The position numbers were made by a program, and so were the translations under genes. The notes below the pieces were generated by a model. That model saw only the letters and a program-made list of their open reading frames with translations, ran no database searches and had not been told where the DNA came from. From Colletes latitarsis (taxonomy: Eukaryota; Arthropoda; Insecta; Hymenoptera; Colletidae), in assembly GCF_051014445.1 (NCBI RefSeq), contig NW_027488370.1:6634001-6698000 (forward strand): DNA of 64,000 nucleotides. The letters run 5' to 3'. Positions 13,141 to 25,940 of this stretch are shown piece by piece; positions within the stretch are counted from its first letter, which is position 1, and each line of letters begins with the position of its first letter.

Positions 13141-15761
13141 GGCTTTTTCTGGATTGCATCACGTAGTAATGTAGTACCACACTGAAACAGTCGATTAATC
13201 CAGGTTGCGATCAATATTTTTGAGGATAACGCATGTTAGGTCTAGGTTAGGCCTGGGATTTTCACTCATCGGACTCATACTTTCGCATTCTTCACATTCT
13301 TGTTGAACGGATCCTGGGTTTTTTCTGGTTTGGATCACGTAGTAATGTGGGTCCACACTGAAACAGTCGATTAATCCAGGTTTCGATCAATATTTTAGAG
13401 AATAATTCATGTTAGGTCTAGGTTAGGTCTGGGATTTGCTCTCATCAGGCTCATTCTTTCGCATATTTCTCATACTTGATGGCTAGATCCTGGGCTTTTT
13501 CAGGATTGCATCACGTAGAAATGAAGTACAACACTGAAACAGTCAATTAAACCTGGTTTCCATCAATATCTTAGAGGACAACGCAAGTTAGGTCTGGGAT
13601 ATGTCTGGGATTTGCCCTCATCAGGCTCATACTTTCGCGTTTTTCACATACTTGTTGAACAGATCCTGGGTTTTTTCTGGTTTGGATCACGTAGCAGTGT
13701 GGTACCACGCTGAAACAGTCCATTAAACCTGGTTTGGATCAATATTTTAGAGGATAGCGCAAGTTATGTCTGGGATAGGTCTAGGATTTGCCCTCATCAG
13801 GCTCACAGATTAGCGTTTTTCACATACTAGTTGAACAGATCCTGGGCTTTTTCTGGTTTGGATCACGAAGTAGTGTGGTACCACACTGAAACAGTCCATT
13901 AAACCTGGTTTCGCTCAATATTTTAGAGGATAACGCATGTTAGGTCTAGGTTAGGTCTGGGATTTGCTCTCATGAGGCTCATTCTTTCGCATATTTCTCA
14001 TACTTGATGGCTAGATCCTGGGTTTTTGCTGGATTGTATCACGTAGTAATGTGGCTCCACGCTGAAACAGTCGATTAAACCTGGTTTCGATCAATATTTT
14101 ATAGGATAACGCAAGGTAAGTCTGGGATAGGTCTGGGATTTGACCTCATCAGACTCATACTTTCGCGTTTTTCACATACTTGTTGAACAGATCCTGGGTT
14201 TTTTCTGGTTTGGATCACGTAGTAATGTGGGACCACACTGAAACAGTCAAGTAAACCTGGTTTCGATCAATATTTTAGAGAATAATTCATGTTAGGTCTA
14301 AGTTAGGTCTGGGATTTGCTCTCATCAGGCTCATTCTTTCGCATATTTCTTATACATGTTGAACAGATCCTGGGTTTTTTCTGGTTTGGATCACGTAGTA
14401 ATGTGGGACCACACTGAAACAATCAATTAAACCTGGTCTGGACAAATATTTTAGAGGATAACGCATCTTAGGTCTGGGTTAGGTCTAAGATTTGCCCTCA
14501 TCAGGCTCACAGTTTAGCGTTTTTCACATACTTCTTGAACAGATCCTGGGCTTTCCCTGGTTTGGATCACGAAGTTGTGTGGTACCACACTGAAACAGTC
14601 CATTAAACCTGGTTTCGCTCAATATTTTAGAGGATAACGCATGTTAGGTCTAGGTTAGGTCTGGGATTTGCTCTCATCAGGCTCATTCTTTCGCATATTT
14701 CTCATACTTGATGGCTAGATCCTGGGTTTTTTCTGGATTGTATCACGTAGTAATGTGGCTCCACGCTGAAACAGTCGATTAAACCTGGTTTCGATCAATA
14801 TTTTATAGGATAACGCAAGGTAAGTCTGGGATAGGTCTGGGATTTGACCTCATCAGACTCATACTTTCGCGTTTTTCACATACTTGTTGAACAGATCCTG
14901 GGTTTTTTCTGGTTTGGATCACGTAGTAATGTGGGACCACACTGAAACAGTCAAGTAAACCTGGTTTCGATCAATATTTTAGAGAATAATTCATGTTAGG
15001 TCTGGGTTAGGTCTAGGATTTGCCCTCATCAGGCTCATACTTTCGCATATTTCTCATACTTCATGGCTAGATCCTGGGCTGTTTCTGGATTGGATCACGT
15101 AGTAATGTAGTACCACGCTGAAACAGTCAATTAAACCTGGTTTCGATCAATATTTTAGAGGATAACGCAAGTTAGGTCTGGGATAGGTCTAGGATTTGCC
15201 CTCATCAGGCTCTTAGTTTCGCTTATTTCTCATACTTCATGGCTAGATCCTGGGCTATTTCTGGATTGGATCACGTAGTAAAGTGGTACCACACTGAAAC
15301 ATTCAATGAAACCTGGTCTGGATAAATATTTTAGAGGATAACGCATCTTATGTCTGGGTTAGGTCTAAGATTTGCCCTCATCAGGCTCACAGATTAGCGT
15401 TTTTCACATACTAGTTGAACAGATCCTGGGCTTTTTCTGGTTTGGATCACGAGGTAGTGTGGTACGTCACTGAAACTGTCCACAAAACCTGGTTTCGCTC
15501 AATATTTTAGAGGATAACGCATGTTAGGTCTAGGTTAGGTCTGGGATTTGCTCTCATCAGGCTCATTCTTTCGCTTATTTCTCATACTTGATGGCTAGAT
15601 CCTGGGCTTTTTCAGGATTGCATCACGTAGAAATGAAGTACAACACTGAAACAGTCAATTAAACCTGGTTTCCATCGATATCTTAGAGGACAACGCAAGT
15701 TAGGTCTGGGATATGTCTGGGATTTGCCCTCATCAGGCTCATACTTTCGCAGTTTTAACAT

Positions 15762-16190
15762 ACTTGTTGAACAGATCCTGGGTTTTTTCTGGTTTGGATC
15801 ACGAAGTAGTGTGGTACCACACTGAAACAGTCCATTATACCTGGTCTGGATAAATATTTTAGAGGATAACGCATCTTAGGTCTGGGTTAGGTCTAAGATT
15901 TGCCCTCATCAGGCTCACAGTTTAGCGTTTTTCACATACTTGTTGAACAGATCCTGGGTTTTTTCTGGTTTGGATCACGAAGTAGTGTGGTACCACACTG
16001 AAACAGTCCATTATACCTGGTCTGGATAAATATTTTAGAGGATAACGCATCTTAGGTCTGGGTTAGGTCTAAGATTTGCCCTCATCAGGCTCACAGTTTA
16101 GCGTTTTTCACATACTTGTTGAACAGATCCTGGGTTTTTTCTGGTTTGGATCACGAAGTAGTGTGGTACCACACTGAAACAGTCCATTAA
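15762..16190. repeat. run of identical adjacent monomers
   Basis: Monomers at 15841-16016 and 16017-16192 appear identical by eye until CCATTAAACC near 16186, and the preceding half monomer also matches. All carry CCATTATACC, the CACAGTTTAGCG segment and the 16-bp palindrome. Adjacent monomers elsewhere differ clearly, so this is a recent single-monomer amplification. Confidence 0.8.
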
Positions 16191-18339
16191 ACCTGGTTTC
16201 GCTCAATATTTTAGAGGATAACGCATGTTAGGTCTAGGTTAGGTCTAGGATTTGCCATCATCAGGCTCATACTTTCGCATATTTCTCATACTTCATGGCT
16301 AGATCCTGGGCTGTTTCTGGATTGGATCACGTAGTAATGTAGTACCACGCTGAAACAGTCAATTAAACCTGGTTTCGATCAATATTTTAGAGGATAACGC
16401 AAGTTAGGTCTGGGATAGGTCTAGGATTTGCCCTCATCAGGCTCTTACTTTCGCATATTTCTCATACTTCATGGCTAGATCCTGGGCTATTTCTGGATTG
16501 GATCACGTAGTAATGTGGTACCACACTGAAACAGTCTATTAAACTTGGTTTTGATCAATATTTTAGAGAATAATTCATGTTAGGTCTAGGTTAGGTCAGG
16601 GATTTGCTCTCATTAGGCTCATTCTTTCGCATATTTCTCATACTTGATGGCTAGATCCTGGGCTTTTTCTGGATTGCATCACGTAGTAGTGAAGTACAAC
16701 ACTGAAACAGTCAATTAAACCTGGTTTCGATCAATATTTTAGAGAATAATTCATGTTAGGTCTAGGTTAGGTCTGGGATTTGCTCTCATCAGGCTCATTC
16801 TTTCGCATATTTCTCATACTTGATAGCTAGATCCTGGGCTTTTTCTGGATTGCATCACGTAGTAATGAAGTACAACACTGAAACAGTCAATTAAACCTGG
16901 TTTCCATCAATATTCTAGAGGACAACGCATGTTAGGTCTAGGTTAGGCCTGGGATTTGCCCTCATCAGAGTCATACTGTCGCAGCTTTAACATACTTGTT
17001 GAACGGATCCTGGGTTTTTTCTGGTTTGGTTCACGTAGTAATGTGGTACCACACTGAAACATTCAATTAAACCTTTTCTTGATAAATATTTTAGAGGATA
17101 ACGCATGTTAGGTTTGGGTTAGGTCAGGGATTTGCTCCCATCAGGCTCATTCTTTCGCATATTTCTCATACTTGATGGCTAGATCCTGGGCTTTTTCTGG
17201 ATTGCATCACGTAGTAATGTAGTACCACAATGAAACAGTCAATGAAACCTGGTTTCCATCAATATTTTAGAGGACAATGCAAGTTAGGTCTAGGTAAGCC
17301 CTGAGATTTTCACTGATCAGACTCATACTTTCGCATTCTTCACATACGTGTTGAACGGATCCTGGGTTTTTTCTGGTTTTGATCACGTAGTAATGTGGTA
17401 CCACACTGAAACATTCAATTAAACCTGGTCTTGATAAATATTTTAGAGAATAACGCATGTTTGGTCTAGGTTAGGTCAGGGATTTGCTCCCATCAGGCTC
17501 ATTCTTTCGCATATTTCTCATACTTGATGGCTAGATCCTGGGCTTTTTCTGGATTCCATCACGTAGTAATGTAGTACAACACTGAAACAGTCAATTAAAC
17601 AAGGTTTCGATCAATATTTTAGAGAATAATTCATGTTAGGTCTAGGTTAGGTCTGGGATTTGCTCTCATCAGGTTCATTCTTTCGCATATTTCTCATACT
17701 TGATGGCTAGATCCTGGGCTCTTTCTGGATTGCATCACGTAGTAATGAAGTACAACACTGAAACAGTCAATTAAACCTGGTTTCCATCAATATTCTAGAG
17801 GACAACCCATGTTAGGTCTAGGTTAGGCCTGGGATTTGCCCTCATCAGAGTCATACTGTCGCAGTTTTAACATACTTGTTGAACGGATCCTGGGTTTTTT
17901 CTGGTTTGGTTCACGTAGTAATGTGGTACCACACTGAAACATTCAATTAAACCTGGTCTTGATAAATATTTTAGAGGATAACGCATGTTAGGTTTGGGTT
18001 AGGTCTAGGATTTGCCCTCATCAGGCTCATACTTTCGCATATTTCTCATACTTCATGGCTAGATCCTGGGCTGTTTCTGGATTGTATCACGTAGTAATGT
18101 GGCACCACGCTGGAACAGTCGATTAAACCTGGTTTCGATCAATATTTTAGAGGATAACGCAAGTTAAGTCTGGGATAGGTCTGGGATTTGACCTCATCAG
18201 ACTCATACTTTCGCGTTTTTCACATACTTGTTGAACAGATCCTGGGTTTTTACTGGTTTGGATCACGTAGTAATGTGGGACCACACTGAAACAGTCAAGT
18301 AAACCTGGTTTCGATCAATATTTTAGGGAATAATTCATG

Positions 18340-18350
18340 TTAGGTCTGGG
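18340..18350 (+). repeat. monomer with one 11-mer unit only
   Basis: This is a second reduced monomer, 165 bp to the next TTAGG anchor at 18505. It lies in the block duplicated from around 1081-3160, so it is probably a copy of the 2861 event and not an independent loss. Confidence 0.9.
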
Positions 18351-19560
18351 ATTTGCTCTCATCAGGCTCATTCTTTCGCATATTTCTCATACATGTTGAA
18401 CAGATCCTGGGTTTTTTCTGGTTTGGATCACGTAGTAATGTCGGACCACACTGAAACAATCAATTAAACCTGATCTTGATAAATATTTTAGGGGATAACA
18501 CATGTTAGGTCTGGGTTAGGTCTAGGATTTGCCCTCATCAGGCTCATACTTTCGCATACTTCTCATACTTCATGGCTAGATCCTGGGCTGTTTCTGGATT
18601 GGATCACGTAGTAATGTGGTACCACGCTGAAACAGTCAATTAAACCTGGTTTTGATCAATATTTTAGAGAATAATTCATGTTAGGTCTAGGTTAGGTCAG
18701 GGATTTGCTCTCATCAGGCTCATTCTTTCGCATATTTCTCATACTTGATGGCTAGATCCTGGGCTTTTTCTGGATTGCATCACGTAGTAATGAAGTACAA
18801 CACTGAAACAGTCAATTAAACCTGGTTTCGATCAATATTTTAGAGAATAATTCATGTTAGGTCTAGGTTAGGTCTGGGATTTGCTCTCATCAGGCTCATT
18901 CTTTCGCATATTTCTCATACTTGATGGCTAGATCCTGGGCTTTTTCTGGATTGCATCACGTAGTAATGAAGTACAACACTGAAACAGTCAATTAAACCTG
19001 GTTTCCATCAATATTCTAGAGGACAACCCATGTTAGGTCTAGGTTAGGCCTGGGATTTGCCCTCATCAGGATCATACTGTCGCAGTTTTAACATACTTGT
19101 TGAACGGATCCTGGGTTTTTTCTGGTTTGGTTCACGTAGTAATGTGGTACCACACTGAAACATTCAATTAAACCTGGTCTTGATAAATATTTTAGAGGAT
19201 AACGCATGTTAGGTTTGGGTTAGGTCTAGGATTTGCCCTCATCAGGCTCATACTTTCGCATATTTCTCATAGTTCATGGCTAGATCCTGGGCTGTTTCTG
19301 GATTGTATCACGTAGTAATGTGGCACCACGCTGAAACAGACGACTAAACCTGGTTTCGATCAATATTTTAGAGGATAACGCAAGTTAAGTCTGGGATAGG
19401 TCTGGGATTTGACCTCATCAGACTCATACTTTCGCGTTTTTCACATACTTGTTGAACAGATCCTGGGTTTTTACTGGTTTGGATCACGTAGTAATGTGGG
19501 ACCACACTGAAACAGTCAAGTAAACCTGGTTTCGATCAATATTTTAGAGAATAATTCATG

Positions 19561-19571
19561 TTAGGTCTGGG
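19561..19571 (+). repeat. monomer with one 11-mer unit only
   Basis: This is a third reduced monomer, 165 bp to the next TTAGG anchor at 19726. The surrounding monomers resemble those at 18340, suggesting a further local duplication of the same variant. Confidence 0.9.
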
Positions 19572-22500
19572 ATTTGCTCTCATCAGGCTCATTCTTTCGC
19601 ATATTTCTCATACATGTTGAACAGATCCTGGGTTTTTTCTGGTTTGGATCACGTAGTAATGTCGGACCACACTGAAACAATCAATTAAACCTGATCTTGA
19701 TAAATATTTTAGAGGATAACACATGTTAGGTCTGGGTTAGGTCTAGGATTTGCCCTCATCAGGCTCATACTTTCGCATACTTCTCATACTTCATGGCTAG
19801 ATCCTGGGCTGTTTCTGGATTGGATCACGTAGTAATGTGGTACCACGCTGAAACAGTCAATTAATCCTGGTTTCGATCAATATTTTAGAGGAAAACGCAA
19901 GTTAGGTCTGGCATAGGTCTAGGATTTGCCCTCATCAGGCTCTTACTTTCGCATATTTCTCATACTTCATGGCTAGATCCTGGGCTATTTCTGGATTGGA
20001 TCACGTAGCAAAGTGGTACCACACTGAAACATTCAATGAAACCTGGTCTGGATAAATATTTTAGAGGATAACGCATCTTATGTCTGGGTTAGGTCTAAGA
20101 TTTGCCCTCATCAGGCTCACAGTTTAGCGTTTTTCACATACTTGATGAACAGATCCTGGGTTTTTTCTGGTTTGGATCACGAAGTAGTGTGGTAACACAC
20201 TGAAACAGTCCATTAAACCTGGTTTCGATCAATATTTTAGAGGATACCGCAAGTTAGGTCTGGGATAGGTATAGGATTTGCCCTCATCAGGCTCTTACTT
20301 TCGCATATTTCTCATACTTCATGGCTAGATCCTGGGCTTTTTCTGGATTGCATGACGTAGTAAAGTGGTACCACACTGAAACATTCAATGAAACCTGGTT
20401 TCGATCAATATTTTAGGGGATAACGCATGTTAGGTCTAGGTTAGGCCTGGGATTTTCACTCATCAGACTCATACTTTCGCATTCTTCACATACTTGTTGA
20501 ACGGATCCTGGGTTTTTTCTGGTTTGGATCACGTAGTAATGTGGGACCACACTGAAACATTCAATGAAACCTGGTCTGGATAAATATTTTAGAGGATAAC
20601 GCTTCTTAGGTCTGGGTTAGGTCTAAGATTTGCCCTCATCAGGCTCACAGTTTAGCGTTTTTCACGTACTTGTTGAACAGATCCTGGGTTTTTTCTGGTT
20701 TGGATCACGAAGTAGTGTGGTACCACACTGAAACAGTCCATTATACCTGGTCTGGATAAATATTTTAGAGGGTAACGCATCTTAGGTCTGGGTTAGGTCT
20801 AAGATTTGCCCTCATCAGGCTCACAGTTTAGCGTTTTTCACATACTTGTTGAACAGATCCTGGGTTTTTTCTGGTTTGGATCACGAAGTAGTGTGGTACC
20901 ACACTGAAACAGTCCATTGAACCAGGTTTCGCTCAATATTTTAGAGGATAACGCATGTTAGGTCTAGGTTAGGTCTGCGATTTGCTCTCATCAGGCTCAT
21001 TCTTTCGCATATTTCTCATACTTGATGGCTAGATCCTGGGCTTTTTCTGGATTGCATCACGTAGTAATGTAGTACCACACTGAAACTGTCAATGAAACCT
21101 GGTTTCCATCAATATTTTAGAGGACAACGCAAGTTAGGTCTAGGTAAGGCCTGAGATTTTCACTGATCAGACTCATACTTTCGCATTCTTCACATACTTG
21201 TTGAACGGATCCTGGGTTTTTTCTGGTTTTGATCACGTAGTAATGAGGTACCACAATGAAACATTCAATTAAACCTGGTCTTGATAAAAATTTTACAGAA
21301 TAACGCATGTTAGGTCTGGGTTAGGTCTAGGATATGCCCTCATCAGGCTCTTACTTTCGCATATTTCTCATACTTCATGGCTAGATCCTGGGCTATTTCT
21401 GGATTGGATCACGTAGTAATGTGGTACCACACTGAAACAGTCTATTAAACCTGGTTTTGATCAATATTTTAGAGAATAATTCATGTTAGGTCTAGGTTAG
21501 GTCAGGGATTTGCTCTCATCAGGCTCATTCTTTCGCATATTTCTCATACTTGATGGCTAGATCCTGGGCTTTTTCTGGATTGCATCACGTAGTAATGAAG
21601 TACAACACTGAAACAGTCAATTAAACCTGGTTTCGATCAATATTTTAGAGAATAATTCATGTTAGGTCTAGGTTAGGTCTGGGATTTGCTCTCATCAGGC
21701 TCATTCTTTCGCATATTTCTCATACTTGATGGCTAGATCCTGGGCTTTTTCTGGATTGCATCACGTAGCAATGAAGTACAACACTGAAACAGTCAATTAA
21801 ACCTGGTTTCCATCAATATTTTAGTGGACAACGCATGTTAGGTCTAGGTTAGGCCTGGGATTTGCCCTCATCAGGCTCATACTGTCGCAGTTTTAACATA
21901 CTTGTTGAACGGATACTGGGTTTTTTCTGGTTTGGTTCACGTAGTAATGTGGTACCACACTGAAACATTCAATTAAACCTGGTCTTGATAAATATTTTAG
22001 AGGATAACGCATGTTAGGTTTGGGTTAGGTCTAGGATTTGCCCTCATCAGGCTCATACTTTCGCATATTTCTCATACTTCATGGCTAGATCCTGGGCTGT
22101 TTCTGGATTGTATCACGTAGTAATGTGGTACCACGCTGAAACAGCCGATTAAACCTGGTTTCGATCAATATTTTAGAGGATAACGCAAGTTAAGTCTGGT
22201 ATAGGTCTGGGATTTGACCTCATCAGACTCATACTTTCGCATTCTTCACATACTTGTTGAACGGATCCTGGGTTTTTTCTGGTTTGGATCACGTAAGAAA
22301 GGGGGACCACACTGAAACAGTCGACTAAACCTGGTTTCGATCAATATTTTAGAGGATAACGCATGTTAGGTCTAGGTTAGGCCTGGGATTTTCCCTCATC
22401 AGACTCATACTTTCGCAATCTTCACATACTTGTTGAACGGATCCTGGGTTTTCTCTGGTTTGGATCACGTAGTATTGTGGGACCACACTGAAGCAGTCAA

Positions 22501-24710
22501 GTAAACCTGGTTTCGATCAATATTTTAGAGAATAATTCATGTTAGGTCTAGGTTAGGTCTGGGATTTGCTCTCATCAGGCTCATTCTTTCGCATATTTCT
22601 CATACATGTTGAACAGATACTGGGTTTTTTCTGGTTTGGATCACGTAGTAATGTGGGACCACACTGAAACAATCAATTAAACCTGATCATGATAAATATT
22701 TTAGAGGATAACGCATGTTAGGTCTGGGTTAGGTCTAGGATTTGCTCTCATCAGGCTCATACTTTCGCATATTTCTCATACTTCATGGCTAGATCCTGGG
22801 CTGTTTCTGGATTGGATCACGTAGTAATGTAGTACCACGCTGAAACAGTCAATTAAACCTGGTTTAGATCAATATTTTAGAGGATAACGCAAGTTAGGTC
22901 TGGGATAGGTCTAGGATTTGCCCTCATCAGGCTCTTAGTTTCGCATATTTCTCATACTTCATGGCTAGATCCTGGGCTATTTCTGGATTGGATCACGTAG
23001 TAAAGTGGTACCACACTGAAACATTCAATGAAACCTGGTCTGGATAAATATTTTAGAGGATAACGCATCTTGTGTCTGGGTTAGGTCTAAGATTTGCCCT
23101 CATCAGGCTCACAGATTAGCGTTTTTCACATACTAGTTGAACAGATCCTGGGCTTTTTCTGGTTTGGATCACGAAGTAGTGTGGTACGTCACTGAAACAG
23201 TCCATTAAACCTTGTTTCGCTCAATATTTTAGAGGATAACGCATGTTAGGTCTAGGTTAGGTCTGGGATTTGCTCTCATCAGTCTCATTCTTTCGCATAT
23301 TTCTCATACTTGATGGCTAGATCCTGGACTTTTTCTGGATTGCATCACGTAGTAATGAAGTACAACACTGATACAGTCAATTAAACCTGGTTTCGATCAA
23401 TATTTTTGAGGATAACGCATGTTAGGTCTAGGTTAGGCCTGGGATTTTCACTCATCGGACTCATACTTTCGCATTCTTCACATTCTTGTTGAACGGATCC
23501 TGGGTTTTTTCTGGTTTGGATCACGTAGTAATGTGGGTCCACACTGAAACAGTCGATTAATCCAGGTTTCGATCAATATTTTAGAGAATAATTCATGTTA
23601 GGTCTAGGTTAGGTCTGGGATTTGCTCTCATCAGGCTCATTCTTTCGCATATTTCTCATACTTGATGGCTAGATCCTGGGCTTTTTCAGGATTGCATCAC
23701 GTAGTAATGAAGTACAACACTGAAACAGTCAATTAAACCTGGTTTCCATCAATATCTTAGAGGACAACGCAAGTTAGGTCTGGGATATGTCTGGGATTTG
23801 CCCTCATCAGGCTCATACTTTCGCATTCTTCACATACTTGTTGAACGGATCCTGGGTTTTTTCTGGTTTTGATCACGTAGTAATGAGGTACCACAATGAA
23901 ACATTCAATTAAACCTGGTCTTGATAATAATTTTACAGAATAACGCATGTTAGGTCTGGGTTAGGTCTAGGATTTGCCCTCATCAGGCTCTTACTTTCGC
24001 ATATTTCTCATACTTCATGGCTAGATCCTGGGCTATTTCTGGATTGGATCACGTAGTAATGTGGTACCACACTGAAACAGTCTATTAAACTTGGTTTTGA
24101 TCAATATTTTAGAGAATAATTCATGTTAGGTCTAGGTTAGGTCAGGGATTTGCTCTCATTAGGCTCATTCTTTCGCATATTTCTCATACTTGATGGCTAG
24201 ATCCTGGACTTTTTCTGGATTGCATCACGTAGTAATGAAGTACAACACTGATACAGTCAATTAAACCTGGTTTCGATCAATATTTTAGAGAATAATTCAT
24301 GTTAGGTCTAGGTTAGGTCTGGGATTTGCTCTCATCAGGCTCATTCTTTCGCATATTTCTCATACTTGATGGCTAGATCCTGGGCTTTTTCTGGATTGCA
24401 TCACGTAGCAATGAAGTACAACACTGAAACAGTCAATTAAACCTGGTTTCCATCAATATTTTAGAGGACATCGCATGTTAGGTCTAGGTTAGGCCTGGGA
24501 TTTGCCCTCATCAGGCTCATACTGTCGCAGTTTTAACATACGTGTTGAACGGATACTGGGTTTTTTCTGGTTTGGTTCACGTAGTAATGTGGTACCACAC
24601 TGAAACATTCAATTAAACCTGGTCTTGATAAATATTTTAGAGGATAACGCATGTTAGGTTTGGGTTAGGTCTAGGATTTGCCCTCATCAGGCTCATACTT
24701 TCGCATATTT

Positions 24711-24715
24711 CTCAT
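24711..24715 (+). repeat. target-site duplication, left copy (CTCAT)
   Basis: CTCAT directly precedes the insertion and is repeated at 26350-26354. In uninterrupted monomers the sequence reads ATATTTCTCATACTTCATGG with a single CTCAT, so the second copy was created at insertion. Confidence 0.93.
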
Positions 24716-24716
24716 T

Positions 24717-24752
24717 GTTAGGGGGAGGAGGTTTGAAAATACCTCGCCTAAC
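24717..24752. repeat. imperfect inverted repeat at LTR end
   Basis: GTTAGG plus GAGGAGGT on the left arm pairs imperfectly with ACCTCGCCTAAC on the right arm, around a short AT-rich loop. It lies just inside the LTR terminus. It could be a hairpin in the transcript or part of the terminal structure recognised by integrase; neither is shown. Confidence 0.55.
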
Positions 24753-24844
24753 GGGGGTCCGGATCTCGAGGGAAGGAACGGACGGAGAGTAAGCGATACA
24801 ATTATAATTTTATTTTCGCCGGATCGCCTTATGCGACCAAGCCG

Positions 24845-24861
24845 TTTATTGTGTCAATAAA
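24845..24861. terminator. back-to-back AATAAA polyadenylation signals
   Basis: TTTATTG, three bases, then CAATAAA form a 7-bp inverted repeat that places AATAAA on the plus strand (24856-24861) and on the minus strand (24850 to 24845). A further minus-strand AATAAA lies near 24811-24816. The minus-strand signals are about 100-135 bp from the TGTT end, a usual place for the poly(A) signal of an LTR read in that direction. Use of either is not demonstrated. Confidence 0.45.
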
Positions 24862-25832
24862 GGTTTGAGAATCGGCCGACGTCTGCCAGACGATCAGTGT
24901 GGTCTGTGTTGTTACCCTGAAACAGAAAGAGATACGACTAGGCGTTAAATACCTGTCGACGTGAGTCACGTCGCTTGTCTTTCTCTCTTTGGTACGCTCC
25001 TGGTCGGTGCTTGTCGCACCTAGGAGCGGGAATCTCTGCCGCCGCGATACGCAGCTAAGCTAGTGGACTGTACGTGTGTGAGCGTTCCCTTTAAACCGGG
25101 AATCGCTCGCTTTCTTCCAATTAGGGAATTTCCTCTCGGTTTTCTGTTCGACTGCAACACTTGATTGTCGCAGGAGAGGGTGCCTAGAGGGAGGTTGTAA
25201 GGCTCCAACCGTCACCCGGTCCTCGGCCCCTTACCGTCTTCGTATGCGTGTGTACGGAACACGATGCGGTGCAGTCTTTCAATGGCGTATAGGACGTCTT
25301 ACTATTGAGACTGGCACCACGACGCCTTGTGAGTCGCGTTCTACGCGCAATGACCGTACAAGACTGGCGATCAGAGAACAACGCTCTGGCATTCGCCGGA
25401 AGCTGGGCTTAGAATAACTCGTCCCACGCTCCGACTGGAAGGCGGCAAGTCCACCCAAGGGATTTACGCCAATAAGGCCCCTTTAGATGGTTGTAAGACC
25501 GTTCGATTGAATCAAGGGAGGATCGAGTCTTGATCTCGATACCTCTCGCACGACCGCTGTTTGCAGCGATACGCGGAAAATTCGGGAACTCGATGATACC
25601 AAAGAGTTTCCCGCAGTCTTTAATCGGGTCGTACTCACGACCGAATCGATTAACTGGTTTGATTCGACAACCGGAATTACACGCAGTTTACTGGGGGCAG
25701 TTTGCTTACGCAAGCTAATCCCGTAAAGCTGCGGCTATACGTCGGTTGCCCGCTTTGTGAAAATTCGAATAACTCGAACTTTCAACGTCGCGTGGGAATC
25801 AACCGCTAGAACCCGAGAATTTTCTTTATGCC

Positions 25833-25843
25833 TTTTTTTTTTT
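25833..25843 (+). other. T11 homopolymer tract in the LTR
   Basis: An uninterrupted run of eleven T residues just before the 29-bp direct repeats. It may be part of the LTR promoter or just a slippage-prone tract. Confidence 0.7.
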
Positions 25844-25854
25844 CTTAATTTGTT

Positions 25855-25883
25855 CGAATGCTCGAATAACTCGAAGCAATTCG
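25855..25883 (+). repeat. 29-bp direct repeat in LTR, copy 1
   Basis: This copy runs from CGAATGCTCG to GAAGCAATTCG and is perfectly repeated at 25912-25940, 57 bp downstream. A shorter relative, CGAATAACTCGAA, occurs at 25766-25778. Tandem short repeats inside an LTR are often enhancer-like in the U3 region, but here that is only a suggestion. Confidence 0.85.
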
Positions 25884-25911
25884 AATATTGTGAGGGCCTG
25901 TTGAATTTCAA

Positions 25912-25940
25912 CGAATGCTCGAATAACTCGAAGCAATTCG
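25912..25940 (+). repeat. 29-bp direct repeat in LTR, copy 2
   Basis: Perfect second copy of the repeat at 25855-25883. The sequence between the two copies (GAATATTGTGAGG onward) is not otherwise repeated. Confidence 0.85.

Larger units (their letters stand above)
1..24715. repeat. 176-bp satellite array, left arm
   Basis: This arm is an uninterrupted head-to-tail tandem array, about 140 monomers by length. The 176-bp period is seen directly from recurrent anchors: the TTAGG-like doublet, the TTTCGC core, the GATCCTGGG box, the TCACGTAGTA box and the AAACCTGG box recur in that order. Adjacent monomers differ at many positions, while monomers many units apart can be nearly identical, which is the signature of higher-order repeats. 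At least four monomer types alternate. They differ around the GATCCTGGG box (TTGTTGAAC, TTGATGGCTA or TTCATGGCTA before it) and in the segment after the CTCATCAG box (CATACTTTCGC or CACAGTTTAGCG). No inversion, no other mobile element and no gene is visible. The array continues beyond position 1. The repeat structure is certain; a centromeric or subtelomeric location is only inferred. Confidence 0.97.

Noticed and set aside
25020..25713. Several short overlapping open frames on both strands in the LTR.
   Set aside because: They overlap in conflicting frames, none is longer than about 76 codons, and none shows a recognisable family feature.
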